A stretch of 64,000 nucleotides of DNA. Origin: Orychophragmus violaceus (taxonomy: Eukaryota > Streptophyta > Magnoliopsida > Brassicales > Brassicaceae). The position numbers and the translations under genes are program-made. The stretch is from positions 69,199,823 to 69,263,822 of the forward strand of contig CM058239.1 of NCBI GenBank assembly GCA_030180135.1, given 5' to 3'. This document shows positions 21,901-31,575 of this stretch, piece by piece (within the stretch, counting starts at the first letter, position 1; each line of letters opens with the position of its first letter). Under the pieces are notes generated by a model, which was not told where the DNA came from, did not search any database, and was given only the letters and a program-made list of their open reading frames with translations.

Positions 21901-24900
21901 ATCCAACTTCCCAATGAACACTTTATGTTCCAAAGGTACATGAGCTAAACTACAAACAGCTTGAATGGGATGAGCTACTGCATTGCTGTTGAAGTAAACC
22001 CTAGTCTTCTTCCATTCTGATGGATCCTTTTTCTCCCTTGTGCTTCTCCTTAGAGTCTGAACTTGCTGCTGAACTGGTTGTTGCTGTTGCTCATCCATAA
22101 CCTCATTCATAACCGGCTCCTCTTCATTTTGATGATCCAATTCCTCAGGTTCTTCCTCGTGTTCCATATGCTCCTCAACTCCAGCTTGATCATGTGTAGA
22201 GGAATCAGATTCTTGTGTTTCTGATTCTTGAGTGTCCCCCTCATGATCAAGATGGGCAGGTTGTGGAGCTTCTGAAGGCAAGACATGTACTGAAGGAGCA
22301 TGACTTGTTGCAGCCGGTTGTTGAGGTATACTAATCCCCAGGCTTTCCATAATCCTCCTTAGGTTAGCAGCCCGGTCTGATTGAGATGTTGGAAGATCCT
22401 TCAAACTATCCCAATTCTTTTCATCATAGAAACTTCTTGTCTCCATAAATTTCACATCTCTTGAAATCAAAACCTTCCTTGTTTCAGGTACATAGCACTT
22501 GTATCCCCTTTGTGTTGTAGAATATCTAATGAACATGGCTTTTGTGCTTTTAGCATCCAATTTATCCCTTTGTTCTCCTGATATTAACACAAAGCAAAGA
22601 CATCCAAACACACGTAAGTGATCAATTAATGGATTGGTTTTGTTTAATACCTGAAATGGAGATTTATCCTTGAGAACTTTTGTAGGAGTTCTATTGATCA
22701 AGTAACAAGCAGTCATGACTGCATCTCCCCAAAACCTCTTAGGCACATTCTTGTAGAACATCATGGACCTTGCTACTTCCATTAGGTGTCTATTCTTCCT
22801 CTCAGCCACTCCATTTTGTTGTGGAGTGTAGGGACAACTTGTTTGATGAAGGATCCCATGCTTGGATAAGTGTTGTTTGAAGGCATTGCTCGTATATTCA
22901 CCACCATTATCTGATCTAAAAATTTTGATCTTAGCATTGAAATGGTTAGTGACATGGCTTTGAAAGTTCATAAAAGCTTCTAACACTCTATCCTTAGTTT
23001 GCATCAATGTTATCCAAGTATACTTAGATTTTTCATCAATGAAAGTGACAAAATACTTATGATTCTCTCTAGACAAACAAGGAGCAGTCCAGACATCTGA
23101 GTGAACAAGATCAAAGCAACTTTCATAAGTAGTTTTAGAGTTTGGAAAAACAGATTTGCAATGTTTACCAAGGATACAAGCCTCACAATCATCATTCTTA
23201 AACGAAACAGAAGGTAATAAATGTCCTAAAGCCCTAGAGTGTGGATGTCCTAATCTAGCATGCCAAATAGAATCATCCACACCAACACTAGTAGATAAAG
23301 CAATAGATAAAGTAGTAGATAAATCATAAGAAGGGTTGGTGTCTTCAGTCATGTAGAGCTCATCCTTTGTCACACCTTTCCCAATCAACTTACTTGTCTT
23401 AATATCCTGAAACACAACATCATTAGGACTAAAAACAACATTGCAATTTAAATCAGTGGCTATTCTTTTGACAGAGACTAAGTTGGATGTAAAGCTAGGC
23501 ATAAAGAAGGCTTTGGATTCTTTATCAAACAATTTCAGATTTCCTATGCCTTGAATTGGGATTTTATCACCATTTGCAATAGCTACATATCCTAAGGTTG
23601 GTTTAACATTCTCAATCAACTTAGGATCACTAATCATGTGATGAGAGGCTCCAGAATCAATGATCAAGGGTCTGATTTTAATTGAAGCAAAGAGTGAAGT
23701 ACCAAGATTCATACCAGAGTTCTCCTTGAGAGCTTTGATGAGAGCCTCAAGGTCTGACCTCCTTACCACATCATCTTGAGCAATCACAGCTGGTGTTTGA
23801 TGAACCATCATTGCTCTCCCTTCATCACATTGCTGCATTGAGGAAGAACCTGGTCCAACTGCACCATTAGAGTATTTTGCCCTTAAATCTTTGAACCGGC
23901 TGTTGTTAAATGAAGATCTGAGGTTGGGGTGGAGGCGCCAGCATCTATCCTTCAAGTGCCCACTCTTCTTGCAAAAATCACATATCAAGACTCCTCTCTT
24001 GTCACCTCCATAGTTCTGCCTCTCCTCAGCCTTAAACACTCCTTTGTTGGCAGTTATCAACTCTCCTTTCCCTTTGAACAGCCCAAATGAGCCTTGCTCC
24101 TTCTGAATCTGTCCACACACATCATCAATGTCTGGGAGAGTGTCTGCCCTTAGGATATGCTTTATCAGCCCATTGTAAGATGAGTTTAATGTGAGCAGAA
24201 GAGCAAAAACTTTATCTTGTTCTCTCCTTTCCTGCAACACCAAAGGATCATTGCTTGGTGGCCTTAACATTTCCATCTCTGACCACAGTGAACTAAACTT
24301 GCCAAAATGAGCTTTAAACTCCATATCTTCTTGCTGGAGATTGTTAATGGCCAGCTTCACTTCAAAGACTCTTGTTAGGTTTGATTTATTCCCATAAACC
24401 TTCTCAAGAGTATCCCACAGCTGCTTGGAAGTAACACAGTAAGAGTAGGCTTCCAATAGGTGCTGGTCCAGTGAGCTTTGGAGTATAGAAAGCACATTCT
24501 GGTCCCCTTGCATCCACGCCTCTTCTTCTGCTTCAGCTGCCTCTTCAAGAGACTCATCACTGCCTTTATTCTCTGCCTCATCTCCTTTCTTGGCTTCAGC
24601 TTCAGACCTGGCCTTAAACACCTTCTGTGGAGCAGTGTCACTCAGGATATACTTCCACAGACCTCTGCCTCCAAGAGCAGACTTCACCATCCTAGCCCAA
24701 ACAATGTAGTTTGAGCCTTTCAAAATCACAGGAATAACAACTCTTGAGTTCTCCATTGCTAAGACTGAAATGAAGCAAGGAGGGAGTATTCAAGATGAGG
24801 GAAAGAGTTCTCAGCTCACAGAGAACACAACAGTAGATAAAGAAGCAAAAGAAATGAACTGAAGAGCTTAAGAACTTGTGAGAACCAAGAGAAATTTTAA

Positions 24901-25433
24901 CAGCTCAAGAACAGAGTTTTGTGAGAATCAGCGGAAGTAAAAGAGGTACAGAAGCTTATGGCTCTGATACCATGTTAGAATATGAGATTGAGATTGAGAG
25001 AATAAGGTAGAATTGAGTAAAATTGTGAAGAACACACCAAGAACCAAATTAGGGTTCTTGTGCACTAGAGAGAGAGAGAGAGAGTAAAAGAAGCGGCTGT
25101 AAGAGAAGAATAATTCTCTGTATTAATTAAACAGGTTACAACGAATATATATATACTAGCTACTCTAGGGTTTACAAAGAATTAAAGACGAGTGAGTTTC
25201 AACGGTCATAAAAGTGTGACTGTTTTTTTTTTGTCTTCTTATGAATATAGTTCACTATATTCAATATAGCTCACGTCCAGTATAGTTCACTATATTCAAT
25301 ATAGTTCACGTCCAGTATAGTTCACTATGTGATCTCCACTTCAATATGATCTTCATTTCAATAGTTTTCGATCTGATGTGATGCGTATTCAGATGGCCAG
25401 ACACAAGTGATTGCAGGCAGGAAGTACTACTGA
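18969..25433 (+). CDS. RNase H-like protein gene, five exons; last intron carries a copia element (copy A)
   Basis: It encodes an RNase H-fold protein (RVT_3 type), which would cut RNA in RNA-DNA hybrids if active. Exons 18969-18989, 19180-19416, 19496-19603, 19689-19740 and 25393-25433 join in frame to 152 residues ending GRKYY. Catalytic acidic residues are present: FDGAS, NVAEHR, YGDSQLV and SEADSHAN. GQTQ near the C-terminus also fits plant homologues. The start was chosen because ATG 18969 begins the exon that joins in frame to KYCTIEFDGAS. Intron 4 is about 5.65 kb because a 5.55-kb copia element sits in it in antisense orientation. Correct splicing of the last exon is therefore uncertain. 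Copy B (57233-58142) has a stop and has lost one catalytic Asp. Confidence 0.8.
19815..20207 (-). repeat. 3' LTR of the intronic copia element
   Basis: It begins TGTTAGAATATGAG and ends TTTCAATA on the plus strand. Short tandem units with TATAGTTCAC and CACGTCCAG occur near its end. It matches the right LTR apart from one substitution and T-run length. Confidence 0.95.
20208..20223 (-). other. Polypurine tract of the intronic copia element
   Basis: CTCCCCCTCAAGCTTG on the plus strand is a purine run on the coding (minus) strand, directly next to the 3' LTR. It is the expected plus-strand primer. Confidence 0.85.
20311..24756 (-). CDS. Copia gag-pol polyprotein, 1481 aa, uninterrupted
   Basis: A single frame encodes all parts of a Ty1/copia polyprotein. 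Gag spans residues 1 to about 290 and has a CCHC zinc knuckle (Cys259, Cys262, His267, Cys272). The aspartic protease has DSGASHHM from Asp367. Integrase has the zinc-binding WHARLGHPHS and CEACILGKHCK (about 498-531) and the DDE triad at Asp554, Asp616 and Glu652 (35 residues between the last two). Residues 805-900 are an acidic, Gln-rich linker. Reverse transcriptase has WQMDVKNAF and YVDD at 1150-1153. RNase H has CDADWAG (Asp1317), SSAEAEYRAM and CDNQAA. The length is normal for intact plant copia elements. All catalytic residues I looked for are present, so the element could be autonomous. Start ATG at 24756 follows a 216-bp leader after the primer binding site. Confidence 0.97.
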   Translation of the reverse strand: MENSRVVIPVILKGSNYIVWARMVKSALGGRGLWKYILSDTAPQKVFKARSEAEAKKGDEAENKGSDESLEEAAEAEEEAWMQGDQNVLSILQSSLDQHLLEAYSYCVTSKQLWDTLEKVYGNKSNLTRVFEVKLAINNLQQEDMEFKAHFGKFSSLWSEMEMLRPPSNDPLVLQERREQDKVFALLLTLNSSYNGLIKHILRADTLPDIDDVCGQIQKEQGSFGLFKGKGELITANKGVFKAEERQNYGGDKRGVLICDFCKKSGHLKDRCWRLHPNLRSSFNNSRFKDLRAKYSNGAVGPGSSSMQQCDEGRAMMVHQTPAVIAQDDVVRRSDLEALIKALKENSGMNLGTSLFASIKIRPLIIDSGASHHMISDPKLIENVKPTLGYVAIANGDKIPIQGIGNLKLFDKESKAFFMPSFTSNLVSVKRIATDLNCNVVFSPNDVVFQDIKTSKLIGKGVTKDELYMTEDTNPSYDLSTTLSIALSTSVGVDDSIWHARLGHPHSRALGHLLPSVSFKNDDCEACILGKHCKSVFPNSKTTYESCFDLVHSDVWTAPCLSRENHKYFVTFIDEKSKYTWITLMQTKDRVLEAFMNFQSHVTNHFNAKIKIFRSDNGGEYTSNAFKQHLSKHGILHQTSCPYTPQQNGVAERKNRHLMEVARSMMFYKNVPKRFWGDAVMTACYLINRTPTKVLKDKSPFQVLNKTNPLIDHLRVFGCLCFVLISGEQRDKLDAKSTKAMFIRYSTTQRGYKCYVPETRKVLISRDVKFMETRSFYDEKNWDSLKDLPTSQSDRAANLRRIMESLGISIPQQPAATSHAPSVHVLPSEAPQPAHLDHEGDTQESETQESDSSTHDQAGVEEHMEHEEEPEELDHQNEEEPVMNEVMDEQQQQPVQQQVQTLRRSTREKKDPSEWKKTRVYFNSNAVAHPIQAVCSLAHVPLEHKVFIGKLDQEHVPTTYEEAKGDKRWMQAVDEETKAMENNETWYEAELPRGKKAVTSKWVFTIKYRSDGEVERYKARLVARGFTQTYGKDYLDTFAPVAKLHTVRIILSLATNLDWELWQMDVKNAFLQGELEDEVYMTPPSGLESIVKPGKVLRLKKAIYGLKQSPRAWYHKLSSTLMQRGFKRSEGDHTLFILQDQEGIIVILVYVDDIIISGSNKSGIQETKAYLKSVFDIKDLGTLKYFLGIEVCRSNDGLFLSQRKYTLDLLSEAGKIGSKPAKTPLEEGYKVIREGELEDRPFEDITHYRRMVGKLIYLTITRPDLSFAVNQISQHMQAPKMHHWDMVERILRYLSGTSGQGIWMGCNQSTEIVGYCDADWAGDRVDRRSTSGYCTFIGGNLVTWKSKKQKIVSCSSAEAEYRAMRKLATELAWIKALLEDLGIETSKPITMHCDNQAAIHIASNSVFHERTKHIEVDCHKVRQMIEQGVVLPCFTRSEEQLADVFTKADSWKVCESIHNKLGLMELPESPKAMKSTLFFPS
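24959..24972 (-). other. Primer binding site of the intronic copia element
   Basis: GGCTCTGATACCA on the plus strand reads TGGTATCAGAGCC on the coding strand, the complement of the 3' end of plant initiator Met tRNA. It is immediately next to the 5' LTR. Confidence 0.9.
24973..25363 (-). repeat. 5' LTR of the intronic copia element
   Basis: It has the same ends as the LTR at 19815-20207. It would carry the element's promoter, directed antisense to the RNase H-like gene. Confidence 0.95.
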
Positions 25434-25770
25434 AGTAGAGATATTCGTGTTCTTCATGCTTATAAGTTAGAAGAACATGCCTCTATGCTTTTATCTTTTG
25501 TTTTTTTCTTTTCTCATCAGAACATGTTCCCTCCTGAAGAACAAATCAATGTATTCCATTAAGCAGGGAGGATTATGAACAATCTGTTTTTCTTATGGTA
25601 AATTTAACGCATAACAATTAGAGGTTATGAAAGAAAAGCATACATGGGTCATTCTCAATTAATAATGATTACAATATATCTATATACCAACTTTGATAAT
25701 CAGTCAATACTATTAGCACGTATAAACAAACTGTCTCATATTATTATTACTAAATCCAAAAATACTATAT
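25434..25770. other. 3' flank of the RNase H-like gene, copy A
   Basis: Noncoding. It ends with ACTAAATCCAAAAATACTAT at 25750-25769, a motif that also occurs at about 18720-18740 on the other side of the gene, so the gene is flanked by short direct repeats of about 45 bp. Copy B has the same sequence at 58143-58476. Confidence 0.5.
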
Positions 25771-26184
25771 GATACGATCCATACCCGACTACTTTGCGAC
25801 ACGAATAATGAGTTGAATATTAGTCGTATCAATAGCGACAAATAAATGACTTGGTTACTACTATACTCGAAGTAGCGAATTAGTCGCCCATGTACTGACC
25901 AATTCCCGATTGTTCTACGACTCTTAACATCAGAAGCAAATAGTCACCCTATCACCAACTAGCTTGCGACTATTATTTCAGGTCTCGACAATGGCCGTTA
26001 ATCAGTCATAAATCGACGACTACATTGGCGACAATCATTTTTGGTCGTATATAAGCGACTAATACACGTCCATATATCCGTTGTTGCAAAATAGTAGCTA
26101 TATTGTCCCCTAATAGTGGCCAAATGTTACGACTACAAGTATAGTCGCAAGGTCCAGTCGCAAAAACGCTGTTTTCTTGTAGTG
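25771..26184. mobile_element. CGACTA-rich MITE, CACTA-type right end (copy A)
   Basis: About 410 bp contain at least ten CGACTA/TAGTCG or GCGAC/GTCGC motifs in both orientations and end TTTTCTTGTAGTG, the complement of a CACTACAAGAAAA terminus. There is no coding sequence. The left CACTAC end was not found, so the element is truncated or its left border is wrong. The same sequence is at 58477-58892 in copy B. Confidence 0.6.
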
Positions 26185-27189
26185 TTTGTTTGTCCTAAAA
26201 AAATAAAGATATAAGTTAGGAAAGAAGTTTGAAAAGCGGAGATCTCTTTCGGTGATTTCACAAAAGCTCAATAACCGTCCTTCTAAACAGTAACCATGGA
26301 TATACATTAATCTAAACCCAGTCTAGAAAATTCTAACCAAAGTCTTGCAACACCAGTTACTAATGCCATCATATAGAATTAAAACAATCTAGACTCAAAA
26401 TCAGGTCAACTAGCTCTCTACATTCATTAATGGTGGTATGTGAATTTCTCATCAGAAGAGTTAACCATTACTAACAAGGCTGGATATTTAAAAGGCATTT
26501 TATTGGTGAGGCTAAAAGTGTTTCGGGTTACTGTTTTCTGGAGGATGCAAGTATCGCGCAAAGCAGCAAGAGAGAATGGAAATGTTTATGTCCACATCAC
26601 TCACCCACTATTGCACAAGTAAGCTACTTGTTCCTCCTTCTAGTTTCTTCATGTTTTTCCCCCAGACTTAGATATTTCTGCGGTTTTTTTTATAGAAACG
26701 GCTCATGGACTTCTTTGTGATTGAACCACTGCTAGCCTTGGTTTTATTTTTGTTTACTTATGACTCTTATTGGCTTTTATTTCCTTTCATTTCCTTTTTC
26801 ACCTCTTTTTCGGAAAAGGGACATGCCTTATAGTGATAGAGTCATGAGGAAAACAAATTACCAATTTTAGATGATAAAGGCAACGCAAATATAATTTTTG
26901 TTGTTTCATCTCTCCCACTCTAATGTCATCAGTGCCTCTGTCTTCAGTGATTGGGAATTGCGTCGTTCCTCACTCTCCGGCTTTTTGCACATATCTGCAT
27001 ATCAATAAACAAGAGAGAATGCATGAGGTTCGAAAATATGGTTAAGTTTTGGGTAGGGAGCCAACTAAAGATGAGCTGGCCATTCAGGGACAACATCGAG
27101 TTGTGAAGCTAGGTGAATTTTCTTTAACGTCGTTAGCTTGAGATTTGTTGTGGGACTAAAATGATGGTGTGTAAGCTAGGTGCATTGCT
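26185..27189. other. Unassigned stretch between MITE and Athila remnant, copy A
   Basis: No gene could be supported. A short plus-strand frame, 26440-26622 (60 codons), is kept in both copies and contains RKAARENGNVYVH, but I recognise no family and the start is arbitrary. At 27030-27105 a frame reads VLGREPTKDELA, also unrecognised. It is probably old transposon DNA. Confidence 0.3.
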
Positions 27190-28127
27190 TCTCTTTCATC
27201 ACTACCAAATTCGGCAAGGTATGGTTTGAGACTTTGTTCTTTGACTTTGAAGGATTCTCGATCTCTTCCCCAAAGCATGATTGATCCATATGGTTTACCT
27301 TCCTTTATTTTAAAATGGCCAGACCATCGTGATCTTAACTTTCCGGAAAAAATTTAAGTCACGAGTTGAAAAGAAGAACCTGGTCATTTGTATCAAATGA
27401 TTTTGGTGTGATATTTTTATCGTGGTACGCTTTTATTTTCTCCTTGTAGATTTTTGAATTCTCATAGGCATTGAATCGGATTTCATCCAATTCATTCAGC
27501 TGAATCAACCTTCTTTCCCCACCCGTTTTATTGTTGAAGTTCATCTCCTTAATCGCCCATTGCACTTTGTATTCTAAATCTACAGGAGGATGGCATGCTT
27601 TTTCATAGACAAGATGAAATGGTATAGTGCCTACAGAGGTTTTGAATGTCGTCTGACAGGCCCATAATGCATCAGCTAGTTTGGCTGACCAATATTTTCG
27701 ATTTATTCATGTGGTCTTTTGTAAGATTGATTTGATTTCTCTGTCTAATATTTCAACTCGACCACTAGTTTGGGGATGATATGGAGAATCAACTTTGTGG
27801 GTAACTCAATTATTTTTCAGCAGTTTTTTGAAAACATTATTGATAAAGTGGGATCCTCCGTCACTTACCACTACTCACGGTACTCCAAAACGAGGAAGGA
27901 TAATTCATTTGAACATCTTTATGACTACATTTGCATCATTGGTGGGTTTTTCAATCGCCTCAACCTATTTTGACACATAGTCAATAACATCGAGTATGTA
28001 TTGAGTTCCCAATGAGGATGGGAATGGCCCCATGAAATCTATACCTCAAACATCAAACACTTCAACTTATAAGATGAAATTTTGAAGCATTTCACTTCGC
28101 TTGCTTATGTTCTTCATTTTTTGGCAT
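27190..28127 (-). pseudogene. Ty3/gypsy (Athila-type) integrase remnant, left part, copy A
   Basis: On the minus strand the order is EVFDV and GIDFMGPFPSSLGTQYIL (integrase core with first Asp), VVSDGGSHFINNVF (second Asp), YHPQTSGRVE (third acidic position), LADALWACQTTFKT, then QLNELDEIRFNAYENSKIYK and the C-terminal end. These phrases are typical of Athila/Tat-lineage gypsy integrases. Several in-frame stops are present (for example between GVP and VVVSD, and after KMF). The protein is cut at 28128-28132 by the nested gypsy element and continues at 35160-35395. Copy B has the same remnant. Confidence 0.85.
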
Positions 28128-28132
28128 GAATC

Positions 28133-29138
28133 TGATGTAAGATCAGAATGGAGGCTGATCTCACAAGGTTTTGATGGGAACAAGCTGATGATTGTGTAAC
28201 TCTTTCAGCCGGTTCAGAAGATGGAATGAATTTGTATGAATGAACTGGTTGTGTAACTCTCTTTGCAATGGACATGAAATGGTATGAAAAGGATGATGGA
28301 TCTAAATCGCCACAAAACTCTATGGACAGGAGCTTTGATAAGACATAAATCTCTCTAAGGCTTGAATCACACAAACACTAGAAAGACAGATTGCTTTTTG
28401 CTTTGAAGAAAACTCGGTTGTTCTTTATTGATAGGGTAAAAAATGATACACGCCTGACAATGGGACTTTATATGAATAGTCCAAGCAGGTTTGCCCTTCT
28501 AGGGGTCTTGGAAACAAAGTACGATTTCAAAAATTACAAAAGAAAAACTAAGGAAACAAAACAGATTGCAAGGAATCAAAAGTGTTGAATCAAAGGTGCT
28601 AAATGAAATGAGCTGAAATAAGACAAGGTCACAAGTTAATCTGATATAATTGAAATAATTCTTACCTTGTTTACCTTATGGACGTAGGGGATTGATTTAG
28701 GAAGGTCTGAAGTAGGCTCCTCTTGAATTGCTTGTTGTTTCTGGTTTAGAGAAGCCTTCTTTGTTGTTTTTCTTGTAAGTGGCTGAAATGCTAAACAAGG
28801 TAAGTTCTTGTTTATATTTCATTAAGGGTCATTCATGTATGTATTTATTTGGACCATCCTTCATTGCCTTCCCATCTTGGTTTAGCTTCTGGTGTGCTTC
28901 CTTGGTTTGAAGTTGCTTGTGATCTCCAAGTGTTTCTGCCATAACAACTTCAGTTGGTGTGATGGTGAGTTGATCAAGATGGCTGGTGATGTCTTCAAGA
29001 TCTTTTTGGTTGATTAAAATCTCCACAGCTTGATTAAACTCTCTTTGTAATACTCTTGTACCAGACCTTGTCCTTTGTGCAACTCTCACTGTTGGAACTT
29101 GCTCAATTGCATCTTGGCTAGGATCCATGTCCTAATCA
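28133..29138 (-). repeat. 3' LTR of nested gypsy element, copy A
   Basis: About 1006 bp, starting TGATGTAAGATCAG. A 99-codon minus-strand frame (29128-28829) continues the pol C-terminus (VRVAQRTRSGTRVLQREFN) into this LTR, as reported for some chromovirus lineages such as CRM. Confidence 0.88.
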
Positions 29139-29186
29139 TCTCCTCCCTCTTGAGAAGGTTCTGACCTCAGAACTGGTTCGTCTGCA

Positions 29187-30317
29187 TCATAAGGAGCTAA
29201 ACTCACCAGGCAGCTCAAGTTGATAAGCATTGTTATTGATGCGCTTTAGGACTTTGAATGAACCATCTACCCTTGGTGCTAACTTGGATTTCCTATGGTT
29301 TGAAAACCTATCTGTTCTCATATGAAGCCAAACCCAATCTCTTGGTTCAAAGGTAACTTCTTTTATGCCCTTGTCTTCATACTTCTTGTATTGAATGGTT
29401 TTCTTCTCAATATTCTCCTTGACCTTCTGGTGGATCTTCTTGACTATCTTTGCCTTGCTTGCTCCATCCTGGTTTGCTTGCTCATGTTGTGGCAGTGGTG
29501 TAAGATCTAAAGGAGTAATAGGCTTAAAACCATAGACAATCTCAAATGGTGAGAGCTTAGTAGCAGAATGAGGCACGTGATTATAAGTAAATTCAATGTA
29601 AGGTAAACAATCAAGCCAGTTCTTTAAGTTTCTACCAACCGTGGCCCTTAACAGGTTTGAGAGTGTTCGGTTCACAACCTCAGTCTGCCCATCATTTTGA
29701 GGATGGCATGTTGTTGAGAAGAGCAGCCTGGTTCCCAACTTTCTCCACAATGTTCTCCAAAAGTGGCTGAGGAATTTGGTGTCTCTGTCAGATACAATGG
29801 TCCTTGGCAAGCCATGAAGACGCACCACCTCCTTGAAGAAGAGATCGGCAGTTTTTGTAGCATTATTTGTTTTGGCACAAGGGATGAAATGAGCCATTTT
29901 TTAGAATCTGTCTACTACCACAAAGATAGAATCCTTGTGCCTGATCTTTGGAAGTCCTAAATTGAAATCCATGGAAACATCTACCCAAGGCATGTTAGGA
30001 ATAGGTAAAGGAATGTAGAGACCTTGAGGATGTGATATGGATTTAGCCTTAAGGCATATGATGCATCTGGTGAAGAACTTCTCTACATCTCTTTTAAGAT
30101 GTGGCCAGAAGAAATGTTCAGTGATGATGCGTAAGGTCTTATCCACACCAAAATGCCCCATCAGGCCACCACCATGAGCTTCCCTTAAGAGCAATTTTCT
30201 CATTGATCCCTGAGATATGAAAAGTCTCTTGTCTCTTAACAGGTACCCTTCATGCTGATAGAATAAGCCAACGGCTCCCTTTGTGCTTTCTTTGAATGTT
30301 TCTGAAGAATAAGCCAA
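29187..30317 (-). pseudogene. Gypsy integrase remnant, copy A
   Basis: It shows the integrase zinc-binding region (HGGGLMGHFGVDKT, CIICLKAKS), first Asp in WVDVSMDFNLGLP, second Asp in TIVSDRDTKFLSHFW and Glu in HPQNDGQTEVVNRT. An in-frame TAA at 29898-29900 splits it (DRF then stop then MAHFIPC). The C-terminus ends LELPGEFSSL and then shifts frame into APYDA..EPVLRSEP, so a deletion removed the joining segment. No chromodomain motif is visible. Copy B has the same stop and deletion. Confidence 0.9.
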
Positions 30318-31575
30318 GGACCATTGTATCTGATAGAATAAGCATACTGATCTTTTAAGTGTTCAAAACCCATTACCTTTGCCTCCATGGTTGTGATCAG
30401 TGTATATCTCCTGGATAAAGCATCTGCCACAATGTTTTCTTTCCCCTTTTGTATTTGATTACATAGGGAAAAGATTCAACAAACTCCAGCCATTTTGCAT
30501 GCCTTCTCTTCAGTGTTGTCTGACCTCTAAGGTGTTTGAGTGTCTCATGGTCAGTATGAATGATGAATTCTTTGAAAAGCAGGTAGTGTTGCCATGTCTC
30601 AAGTGATCTAACAAGTGCATAGAGCTCCTTGTCATAGGTGAGATAGTTGAAAGCTGCTCCATTGAGTTTCTCACGGAAATATGCTACGTGTTTTCCACCT
30701 TGTGTCAAGACTTCTCCAATGCAAGTACCTGATGCATCACATTCAATCTCAAACATTTTATAAAATTTGGAAATACCAAAATAGGTGCATGGGTGAGGCT
30801 GTCTTTGAGCTTGTTAAAGGCTGCTTCCTGAGCTTGTCCCCAACTAAAGGCAGTGTCCTTCTTGATGATTGAGGTTAGAGGAGCAGCAATGGTACTAAAG
30901 TTTTTAACAAACCTCCTATAGAAGCTTGTTAAACCATGGAAGCTTCTGACATGTCCAATGGTGGATGGAGTGGGCCATTCTTGTATGGCTTTGATCTTCT
31001 CCTCATCCACTCTAAGTCCCTGTGAACTAACAACAAAGCCTAGGAAGACTAATTGATCAGTGCAAAACGTACACTTCTTCATATTAGCATACAATCCTTA
31101 TGTTCTAAGTGTTGCCATCACTTGTTCCAAATGCACTAGATGATCAGAGAAGCATTGACTGTAAATAAGTATATCATCAAAGTATACTACTACAAACTTA
31201 CAGATGTATGCTCTCAAGACATGTATCATGAGTCTCATGAATGTGCTTGGTGCATTGGTGAGTCCAAATGGCATGACCAGCCATTCATAAAGACCTCTCT
31301 TGGTTTTGAAGGTTGTCTTCCATTCATCTCCTTCTTTCATTCTGACTTGGTGATACCCACTCATCAAATCTATTTTGGAGAAGATGGTTGCCCCACTAAG
31401 CTCATCCAGCATATCATCTAGGTGTGGAATGGGATGCATCTACTGGATGGTGATGTTGTTTATTTCTATACAATCCACATACATCCTCCATGTTCCATCC
31501 TTCTTAGGCACTAACAAGACTGGTATTGCACAAGGGCTTAAGCTCTCTCTGATGTAACCCTTGGACATGAGCTCT
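30318..31575 (-). pseudogene. Gypsy reverse transcriptase and RNase H remnant, copy A
   Basis: RT motifs are FSKIDLMSGYHQVRM, MPFGLTNAPSTFM and the catalytic YFDDILIYS at about 31175. RNase H has ECDASGTCIGEVL, AYFREKLNGAA and YDKELYALVRSLETWQHY. It is broken by in-frame stops at about 31573-31575, 31440-31442 and 31095-31097, a shift near 30760 and a missing base near 30450 (copy B has the full T run). It cannot be functional. Confidence 0.9.

Larger units (their letters stand above)
19815..25363 (-). mobile_element. Complete, young Ty1/copia retrotransposon in RNase H-like intron
   Basis: Two LTRs of about 392 bp (19815-20207 and 24973-25363) flank one uninterrupted gag-pol frame on the minus strand. 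The LTRs differ by one substitution (GGCGGT/GGCTGT) and T-run length, so insertion is recent. The primer binding site, TGGTATCAGAGCC on the minus strand, abuts the right LTR (initiator Met tRNA type). The polypurine tract, CAAGCTTGAGGGGGAG on the minus strand, abuts the left LTR. The target duplication is GTTTTC at 19809-19814 and 25364-25369 (5 or 6 bp; one base is ambiguous). The undisturbed site is at 58073-58078 in copy B. Confidence 0.97.

Noticed and set aside
24955..24972. tRNA-like sequence near LTRs (also 34121-34138 and 51959-51971)
   Set aside because: Only the short initiator-tRNA complement is present; these are retrotransposon primer binding sites, not tRNA genes.
27000..27110. 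Kinase-like or Mutator-like coding fragment (VLGREPTKDELA)
   Set aside because: Too short, broken by stops, and no neighbouring motif of either family was found.
29187..29897. Chromodomain at the gypsy integrase C-terminus
   Set aside because: No chromodomain aromatic motif can be read in any frame after LELPGEF; only a charged tail leading into the LTR is seen.
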